Assembly (NCBI RefSeq): GCF_951793255.1
Contig: NZ_OX636706.1
Span: forward strand, 1,897,001 to 1,961,000
Direction of reading: 5' to 3'
DNA from: Desulfovibrio piger
GTDB taxonomy: Bacteria > Desulfobacterota > Desulfovibrionia > Desulfovibrionales > Desulfovibrionaceae
Length of the DNA: 64,000 nt
The notes beneath the pieces are model-generated. The model did no database searches and was not told the DNA's origin. It saw only the letters and a list, made by a program, of their open reading frames with translations. Of this stretch, positions 61,401 through 64,000 are shown one piece after another; the stretch's first letter is position 1, and each line of letters begins with the position of its first letter. The position numbers and the translations under genes were made by a program.

Positions 61401-62531
61401 GAAGGCTTTGAAAACAACCTGCCCGTGGGTGAGAGCAGCATCGGCTTTGACCTCACGGTGACGGATGCCCAGGGCTCCTCCGACACGGCAGAGAATCTGC
61501 AATTCCGTGTGACCGGTAACGGCACGACGGGCGGCGGCATTCCTGCTGGCGAAGATGATGCGGCCCTGCGGGCCCAGAGCGAACGCCAGCGCCTGGCTGC
61601 GGAAGAATCCGGTCTTTTGACGGCGGCGGCCTCCTTCGTTGCCGGCATCACGCCGGAATCGGCCGATCCGGAGACCTTCCTTCAGGACACTGTCCCGGCA
61701 CAGGAGAACGGCCCCGAAGCTCTTGTGGCGGAAGAGATCCCGCTGCCGCAGGATGAGACCGTGCTGCAGGAGGAAATGACGGATCTGCCGGATGCGGATG
61801 TGCCGGTATCGGAGACGCCGCTTGCCGATGATTTGCTTGCGGAGCCCCTGCTGTTCGCCGGGCTGGAAAACGCGGATGAAATGCCGGAGCCCGTGGAGAT
61901 GCTGCGGTTCGAAACGGCGGAGGATATGCTTCCGGCAGAGGATGCCGATCCTGCTACGGCTGCGACGCCTCCCGCCTTCAGCGGAGAGGATGCCGGGGAC
62001 GGTGGGCTGCTCCTACCCGAAGGTGTGGAAGGCCTCTTCGGCACGGACGGGAACGACTACCTGCGCGGCGGCGAGGGCAGTGATGCCATCTTCGGCGGTG
62101 CCGGAAACGACATCATCGTCTACGACCAGCAGGATTATCTGGTCAGCGGCGGCAGCGGCATCGACTTCATGGTCTCTGACGATACGAGCCTGACGCTGGA
62201 CGGGCTGCTGAGCAATACCAGCAGCGACAAGCCTCTCGTCAGCGGCATCGAGGTGCTGCTGAAGGGCGAGGATGCCCTGAGCCTGACCAGCATCAATGAT
62301 CTGGCCGACAGGTACGGCATCACGCTGGGGGTCAACGAGGCCGGAGAAGAGACACTCCAGCTGGATGACCGCTGGACGAAGCAGGATGATGGCAGCTATG
62401 ATTTCAACGGCGGGGCCGAAGCCGATGGCGGCCTGACGCTGGAAACCAGTCTGACACCGGTGGAGACCGGCGATCCGGCCAGCGAGGCCGTACAGCAGCA
62501 GGTCTTTACCCTGGAACACAGCAACGGTTAA
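49464..62531 (+). CDS. Giant RTX adhesin, LapA/BapA-like, type I secreted
   Basis: A 4355-residue acidic surface protein. Residues 1-90 (MADIRLAKPVAGTTQTV, FIFDFPADAATLTRNGDDLV) look like the N-terminal retention module that holds LapA-type adhesins in the outer-membrane TolC pore. Two adjacent PAAG sites follow at 92-99, the form of di-alanine site cut by LapG-type periplasmic proteases. About 24 Ig-like/VCBS repeats, most ending in a TGTNDxP or TGSNDxP motif, fill residues 140 to 4010. An acidic, proline-rich linker follows (about 4020-4185), then a short RTX block (GTDGNDYLRGGEGSDAIF and GGAGNDIIV, from about 4193) and a C-terminal type I secretion signal region. Residues 279-1245 are a near-identical tandem repeat. 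No secretion or LapD/LapG genes lie in the window. Likely role: cell attachment and biofilm. Confidence 0.9.
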   Translation: MADIRLAKPVAGTTQTVPSAPDGRFIFDFPADAATLTRNGDDLVLSFEDGSSIRLQGFYTTYSKEDMPSFQVEGVESSGQDFFAALGEDLMPAAGPAAGSSASRGGRYNEYGGSDLLDGIDHLGRLDIGFGDGVEWADDQVGGWTHQNLDPEISGIIAVDGNDMTLVESGVETDGSQKIQGNVFTPGVPVVVGQVMASDPDGGRLSYSFADGSNRIVTEYGVITIDADTGVITYTLNNDDPDADSLALGETVRQDFTVRVEDGQGGKAEASFSVTIKGTNDQPEVTLDADSELGLIESGVGRTDDGQVVTAPGTEEENQAYDGSHADDKGTQHLEGKVTGADVDAGHKLWFGAVAGDKSQDGSWEGAQSPDADIFLGKDATDGDVESSEPVEGSFGHLVLNSDGTWTYTLKGEGEAVQGTASLDGETFDISSIDALPEGATITDTFTIYVKDEHGAWNLETVTITITGSNDAPSLTVGDPDGLLYESGVGRDTTTSDHRPFDKPGQPEENNPYDNDAAGTASVTGSINAADVDHGDILHFAVADGTGVTTPEGLGLTTGSQTSVTAQGHYGQLVVTETANGTASYTYTLHGNSDGIPLTFPVTVNGTTYAGLEELKQGLDWDFDGQPTLDNLPEGATVSESFTIFVQDDKGAWQQQEVSFTITGTNDQPEVTLDADSELGLIESGVGRTDDGQVVTAPGTEEENQAYDGSHADDKGTQQLEGKVTGADVDAGHKLWFGAVAGDKSQDGSWEGAQSPDADIFLGKDATDGDVESSEPVEGSFGHLVLNSDGTWTYTLKGEGEAVQGTASLDGETFDISSIDALPEGATITDTFTIYVKDEHGAWNLETVTITITGSNDAPSLTVGDPDGLLYEAGVGRDTTTPDHSPFDKPGQPEENNPYDNDAAGTASVTGSINAADVDHGDILHFAVADGTGMTAPEGLELTAGSQTSVTAQGHYGQLVVTETANGTASYTYTLHGNSDGIPLSFPVTVNGTTYAGLEELKQGLDWDFDGQPTLDNLPEGATVSESFTIFVQDDKGAWQQQEVSFTITGTNDQPEVTLDADSELGLIESGVGRTDDGQVVTAPGTEEENQAYDGSHADDKGAQQLEGKVTGADVDAGHKLWFGAVAGDKSQDGSWEGAQSPDADIFLGKDATDGDVESSEPVEGSFGHLQLNSDGTWTYTLKGEGEAVQGTASLDGETFDISSIDALPEGATITDTFTIYVKDEHGAWNLETVTITITGSNDKPSLEIRDGNGQILTDGAVLETIESDPAGADDATSWPQLSGSFDIRDVDADAGSDQTILIAGGTHTDGDVEHATSPAAGHEPQPGHIGSEGGTQAIFTTDYGTLTVNPDGSWTYVVNSGSELVQQLDPEHPHFETFEITVVDEHGAYDTREIVIKVEGSSAFPVITDKDDLVFKEEGVYHDGSDGNTPTEAGDVVDGQGNVIPGHHQTESLSGRVDATDIDLGDQGNLSFRVDAADAQLKTDGTPAVTQPEAPKQVSTSPNGDTVYESGYGTLTFHADGTYTYELKSGAFDADGNAVNKLAQGEVLTETFTVTVRDTFGKEVSTDITITIHGTNDKPRLELGDGSDGGALHVTESGVGRHDDGAVVDGPDDELVDAPSKDGTAADEIGRYDGALTDSDKATGKDADHGAELVYGVEAGKAESPDGVDFTTDGGDVSVRGQYGSLTIGADGSYSYTLDESSDFTAGDGTQYDRLDYLNEGETLTETFTIFVRDEHGAWASKEVTVTVTGTNDRPTLDVLDGKKFFDASGKEIAVADDRLHAYGTADSAANAVVRLSGRVQASDDDRENGAGQETTDGDNHGLQFSLQGTGYDPALTSSSVWKDSSGHDLGTGPVEVSRSGDGGYVATTEYGTLTLDQYGNYTYELHEGDDDVTALGKGESVTETFVVRVVDDRGAWSEKTITITIEGTDDKPALSDDTESALDVYEAGVWGSKRGATDPDGTFTGGNTGSQEITVSFDKQDANDTHSLVIGEGLSLGIKQPLDVTSPDGTTVVNATYTITQTADGIYTLQATIPGVNNGKIITLGTLKLQQDGTDDELTYTFTPNQNGLNGLPQDMDLSIDIPLQVEDQNGNRSDGEHTATINIHGTNDRPTIEVTRPAPEDVYADGVGREDDGSAVATPGKTELNPEENVPYGSRPVEGQLTASDVDAGDTTFSYFVDKVGGISNPALTATVGDGRTTVTLSLNEVAVAELTLDPATGKYSLSLLDTDEARAALAPYGEDVKFDFTVYFNVRDEHGSTAQTSASQKFSIHGTNDAPEIKDASDLGLDEGMVSVAGQVSAEDADAGHKLTYGLLSDPAFGSLNGADPESVGMTTSLSNEFGTLKIDPATGKYTFYLDAESEAVISLPEGEKKELTFHVAVRDDKGAWDVKDITVTITGKDTATVFVGDAAVVPVVEAGVVPDMHPGTENQSEDGSPVASGKLEAKDYDTVDGRPNEVEYSINTTENGQMPTTSAFSKLGPEIQDAISQQFPEEAWGADADIQIMQGQYGTLYLNTSTGQYFYQLDNGSDATNALKRGEIRYDDFSIHAQGTGKGDTQGADQPLKVAVKGSNDAPEVTGVTVDEGQTGLEVSDDGFTVTGIVEDGGTKTVTGQIGATDVDSPDGSTAGEEGSVLKYLIKVTGEDGSVRYVGAQSGEYGYLKLNEKTGEYTFVFNNKAAQHLGEGDIGKASFTVVVLDEYNAISEEKELTFEITGKDDAPRISGSAVSITEDTGNSVNIQPVTITDPDTGDEQHITSIASRGGEPVDLTTGDGPWKTEGEYGTLTVTRNGDGSLSYTYQLTEEGRNKLQYLNEDGAHTSVQENFTVTGDSGGQSVTGGITVTINGMNDAPTLELRAPDGQAVSAEHPVKVKDWNPVKGTAAGHDVDDAEGDLRYSVDDADSATAAQDGLQTIKGEFGYLTIDAQTGKYTYVVDPFSEEYQKLQTGAQGKEHFTITVTDPYGATDTKEIVFDVTKVEGGTSPGSIKLQLQEPGGPTYVTEDGGSYEVILPPSVASGFTELKDSEGKPVKVDADDIWLVDNKGQSGIVAGDRTHVVRTDYGSLILEKGDDGQWGYRFVLNNSSDIVQSLDEGDSIEKTFYVSAGTNQVPIHVTITGINDRPVIESVGHLSIEDTGGIVTGRVTTTDPDAGDVGSNEAGEGSGQTLSYAVSEGSGITLTPTSGQEKGAPGTYTLTKDGTDWGEFTLNKDGSYSFKPSAEAEKLLAGENANFNLTITVDDGSDAPNSSTGENLHITITGTNEAPVIKGGKLTLEATEDTAITVGDKLDVSDDRVNEGNLSYSVAAGEGAASSNAGNMAAGQYGTLFINADGTYSYQLNNQMQAVQELGEDSELLKETFTIFVKDQDGAEVAKTVTVTINGTNDAPVLSLDTPVLTIKEGSTAEVGGTASATDVDKGDTLSYALKDGTLSEETGKYVCKTDYGTFSIAPVTGEYRFVLDNSLDAVKNLRPTDVVDAKVTVVVDDGHGGVTEKELTVHIKGSDSVPEITDEGSLAIDVAEEPESTAEKDIAAEGWDHGPDGTHDDPLHYAAQGAQPVTIDGQVWQMVTGKYGTLYLDPKTGKYRYELTEDMNHLADGETATESFGKITIADSTGNKITETITVTIKGSNDAPEIAVSQPSGALAGTVPITDVDASDTHSVTFEGLCADAAGTPLSVDLATLEQEGGTTTVDVYDADGTLIGKLELVYAKGTGTDDSLAYTFTPDEGYLNSLPVNGSQDIDFSITVSDTHDGTDTTDGLQFSVSNVNDAPVIDEALSQGPAEGSNTGTLAFTDADVRDTHSVTFDGLQDANGHALTVDNVEGLTGDREVPVYRDGLQIGTLTLSYADGKLSYTLSTEGFEDNLPVGESSIGFDLTVTDAQGSSDQLGGLQFGVSNVNDAPVIDEPLSQGPAEGSNTGTLAFTDADVRDVHSVTFDGLQDANGHALTVDNVEGLTGDREVPVYHDGLQVGTLTLSYADGKLSYTLSTEGFENNLPVGESSIGFDLTVTDAQGSSDTAENLQFRVTGNGTTGGGIPAGEDDAALRAQSERQRLAAEESGLLTAAASFVAGITPESADPETFLQDTVPAQENGPEALVAEEIPLPQDETVLQEEMTDLPDADVPVSETPLADDLLAEPLLFAGLENADEMPEPVEMLRFETAEDMLPAEDADPATAATPPAFSGEDAGDGGLLLPEGVEGLFGTDGNDYLRGGEGSDAIFGGAGNDIIVYDQQDYLVSGGSGIDFMVSDDTSLTLDGLLSNTSSDKPLVSGIEVLLKGEDALSLTSINDLADRYGITLGVNEAGEETLQLDDRWTKQDDGSYDFNGGAEADGGLTLETSLTPVETGDPASEAVQQQVFTLEHSNG
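49737..49760 (+). other. Codons for tandem PAAG motifs (predicted LapG-type cleavage sites)
   Basis: Residues 92-99 of the adhesin read PAAGPAAG, two copies of the [T/A/P]AAG di-alanine motif placed just after the retention module, close to where TAAG lies in LapA (about residue 107). Either or both could be the release site. Confidence 0.6.
50298..51455 (+). repeat. Adhesin tandem repeat, unit 1 (1158 bp)
   Basis: One 386-codon unit made of two different Ig-like domains (A: QPEVTLDADSELGLIESGVG; B: APSLTVGDPDGLLYESGVG). The start of each unit, ACCAACGACCAGCC, recurs at 50298, 51456 and 52614, exactly 1158 bases apart. Confidence 0.95.
51456..52613 (+). repeat. Adhesin tandem repeat, unit 2 (1158 bp)
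   Basis: Nearly identical to unit 1; the few amino-acid changes are mostly in the B domain, for example TTTSDHRPF to TTTPDHSPF and GVTTPEGLGL to GMTAPEGLEL. Confidence 0.95.
52614..53191 (+). repeat. Adhesin tandem repeat, partial unit 3 (A domain only)
   Basis: Matches the A domain of units 1 and 2 up to GSND, after which the sequence switches to an unrelated Ig-like domain (KPSLEIRDGNG). Confidence 0.93.
60714..61103 (+). repeat. Adhesin C-terminal tandem repeat, unit 1 (390 bp)
   Basis: A 130-codon unit (NVNDAPVIDEALSQGPAEGS through VTDAQGSSD) repeated at a period of exactly 390 bases; the string CAGCAACGTGAACG occurs at 60731 and 61121. Confidence 0.93.
61104..61479 (+). repeat. Adhesin C-terminal tandem repeat, unit 2
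   Basis: Second copy of the 390-bp unit, differing at a handful of residues (for example RDTHSV to RDVHSV and VYRDGLQIG to VYHDGLQVG), ending where the coding sequence turns into TAENLQFRV. Confidence 0.92.
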
Positions 62532-62543
62532 CCTTGCATACAC

Positions 62544-62575
62544 GGCGGGGCGGTCTGAAGGCCGTCCCGCCTTTT
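62544..62575 (+). terminator. Intrinsic terminator of the adhesin gene
   Basis: GGCGGG-GCGGTC, loop TGAA, GGCCGTCCCGCC and four T, 12 bases after the stop codon. Confidence 0.8.
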
Positions 62576-62597
62576 GGCAGCATCCGCGGGAGCTTCC

Positions 62598-63734
62598 ATG
62601 CGCATCCTGTTCGTCAACCACACCTTCCCGGGGGATCTGGGCCCGTTGCTGGCAGCTTTTGCCGCGCAGCCGGGGCATGAGATCCTTTTTGCCTCCTGCC
62701 GGGGCAGACGGGATTTCAGTGTGCCCGGGGTGCGGCATGTGGTCCTTTCCCCCTCCCGCTCCCGGCGTCTTGCGGGGGATGGGGCGGGCGCATCCCTGGA
62801 CAGGGCCGTGGAGATGGGACGACAGGCTCTGCAGGCCTTCCGTCTGCTGCGGCAAAGCGGTTTTGTGCCGGATATGGTGTTGCTTTCTTCCGCACTGGAG
62901 CAGGGGCTGTTCCTCAGGGATGCCTTTCCTGATGCCTTTGTGGCCTGCTTTGCGGAAAGCTTGCCGTCCGACGGGCTTGCCGGGGACGGTAAAGGGCTTG
63001 TCCGCCACTTGCTGCAATGCCGCCAGATGCAGCAGAGCGATCTGGTCATCAGGCTGACGGCAGAAGCGGAAAACCGCGATCAGGAACAGCGGGGCGTCGT
63101 GAGCTTGCCGTATCCTGTAGATACGGACTATTTTTCTCCCCTCACTCCAAACGGGGCATCCGGCCCGCAAGCCGGAACCCGGATTCTGTGCGCTGCCCGG
63201 GACGCGGCGGATGTCTGGCAGATGCTGCGCCTGGCGGAAGTCCTGCTGGCGCAGTGCCCGGGCTGCCGTCTGGTGCTGCTGTGCGAAAGCGCGGCAGGGC
63301 GGGAATCGCTGGCGGAGCTTGGCCTCTCCCTGCCGACGGGGATCGAGGTCCCGGAGCGCCTCTCCCTGCAGGCCTATCGGGATCTGCTCCGCACGGCGGC
63401 CGTCATCACGGCCCCGGCGGCAGCGTGCCTTTCCGCGCCGGTGCTGCTGGAAGCCATGAGCTGCGGCGTGGTGCCGGTACTGGCGGGCGATGCGCCGCAC
63501 TGGCCCCTGTTGCAGGAGGGCGGGGGAGGCCTCTGGTGCGGGGCGGCGGATCTGGTCCCCACACTGGCGGGCATACTGGCGCAACCGCACCAGCTGGCGG
63601 AGTTGTCCCTTGCCGCCCGCCGGACCGTGGAGCGGCATTTCCGGCGGCAGGATGTCATCCCCGGGCAGCTGGCCTTGCTGCATCAAGCACGGGCCGCGTG
63701 GCTGCGAAAAAAGCAGGGCGGTACGACGGCCTGA
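62598..63734 (+). CDS. Glycosyltransferase, GT4-like (GT-B fold)
   Basis: A 378-residue predicted sugar transferase. The N-terminal MRILFVNHTFPGDLGPLLAA and the C-terminal Rossmann domain (RILCAARDAADVWQMLRLAE, CRLVLLCESAAG, LLEAMSCGVVPVLAGDAP with the nucleotide-sugar-binding glutamate in the APVLLEAMSCG context) fit the GT-B fold. No signal or membrane segment is present. Sugar donor and acceptor are unknown. It lies only 67 bases after the giant adhesin, with a terminator in between, so it may glycosylate the adhesin or contribute to surface polysaccharide; that link is positional. A GGGAG site precedes the start at 62598. Confidence 0.8.
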   Translation: MRILFVNHTFPGDLGPLLAAFAAQPGHEILFASCRGRRDFSVPGVRHVVLSPSRSRRLAGDGAGASLDRAVEMGRQALQAFRLLRQSGFVPDMVLLSSALEQGLFLRDAFPDAFVACFAESLPSDGLAGDGKGLVRHLLQCRQMQQSDLVIRLTAEAENRDQEQRGVVSLPYPVDTDYFSPLTPNGASGPQAGTRILCAARDAADVWQMLRLAEVLLAQCPGCRLVLLCESAAGRESLAELGLSLPTGIEVPERLSLQAYRDLLRTAAVITAPAAACLSAPVLLEAMSCGVVPVLAGDAPHWPLLQEGGGGLWCGAADLVPTLAGILAQPHQLAELSLAARRTVERHFRRQDVIPGQLALLHQARAAWLRKKQGGTTA

Positions 63735-63845
63735 TGCGGCGACGCGCAAGGCTGACGGCCGGCAGGAGACAGTCATTTTTTTGCCCGCTCTCCCGGAAGG
63801 GATACGACGACCGCAGAGACGATCATCACGGGTCATGACAGATAT

Positions 63846-63886
63846 AAAAAGACCGGCGCCCATGCTGCGGGCCACCGGTCTTTTTT
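63846..63886 (+). terminator. Intrinsic terminator after the glycosyltransferase
   Basis: AAAAAGACCGG pairs with CCGGTCTTTTT around an 18-base GC-rich loop; the T-run has six residues. It is about 110 bases past the stop codon. The remaining bases to 64000 show no gene. Confidence 0.85.
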
Positions 63887-64000
63887 GCATTTTCAGAGGC
63901 AGGACATCATGCGGAGGGCCTGCCTTTTATGGGCGTTTTTTTTAGGAGGGATGTCCGTCTTCCATGCCTTTTGGGGCGACGATCCCGGAAGAGATTCTTG

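Overview
The window looks like chromosomal DNA of a sulfate-reducing deltaproteobacterium of the Desulfovibrio type. The reasons are high GC, a periplasmic Tat-exported [NiFeSe] hydrogenase, a Ros/MucR-type zinc-finger regulator, a DUF4851-like lipoprotein, and a very large LapA-like RTX adhesin. The species cannot be fixed from the sequence alone. No rRNA, tRNA, CRISPR array, insertion sequence or phage module was seen.

Layout. 1-6.4 kb (minus strand): translation and nucleoid genes (YqeY-like fragment, rpsU, a YbjN-like gene, HU, rsmA, an EF-G paralogue) preceded by two odd genes, one of them a carbamoyltransferase-fold protein that has lost its catalytic motifs. 7.3-15.2 kb: argininosuccinate genes argG-argH plus a small membrane protein, divergent from carB-carA; together they supply carbamoyl phosphate and arginine. 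15.7-21.1 kb: small envelope proteins, ubiX, the selenocysteine-containing hydrogenase hysBA and a MEMO-family gene. 21.4-24.9 kb: an AT-richer patch with a possibly frameshifted membrane gene, then pyrB-pyrC behind a leader that closely resembles the enterobacterial pyrBI attenuator. 24.9-33.2 kb: TauE/SafE and YitT membrane proteins, an amidohydrolase, an Hpt-like protein and a complete branched-chain amino acid ABC transporter (livJHMGF). 33.5-42.9 kb: a Tat-exported aldo/keto reductase, an HI0933-type flavoprotein, a YheT-type hydrolase, hrpB, a sigma-54 activator, a lipoprotein and the Ros/MucR regulator. 43.1-49.0 kb: biotin genes bioB and a bioD-bioA fusion, a UbiX/UbiD-associated LpdD-like gene and fhs. 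49.4-62.5 kb: one 13-kb gene for a 4355-residue adhesin, followed by a glycosyltransferase.

The points most worth attention are: (1) hysA, whose in-frame UGA is read as selenocysteine, so stop-based gene finders cut the protein short; (2) the pyrBC leader, in which a 35-codon reading frame runs through a U-rich tract and an intrinsic terminator; (3) a family of dispersed hairpins with a conserved tail, mostly sitting at gene 3' ends, whose stems differ between copies but stay paired; (4) the adhesin, with two adjacent PAAG motifs at its N-terminal retention module and a 1158-bp in-frame tandem repeat; (5) the catalytically dead carbamoyltransferase homologue near argGH; (6) the bioDA fusion. 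Homology statements rest on recognised motifs and remembered family patterns; no database search was run.
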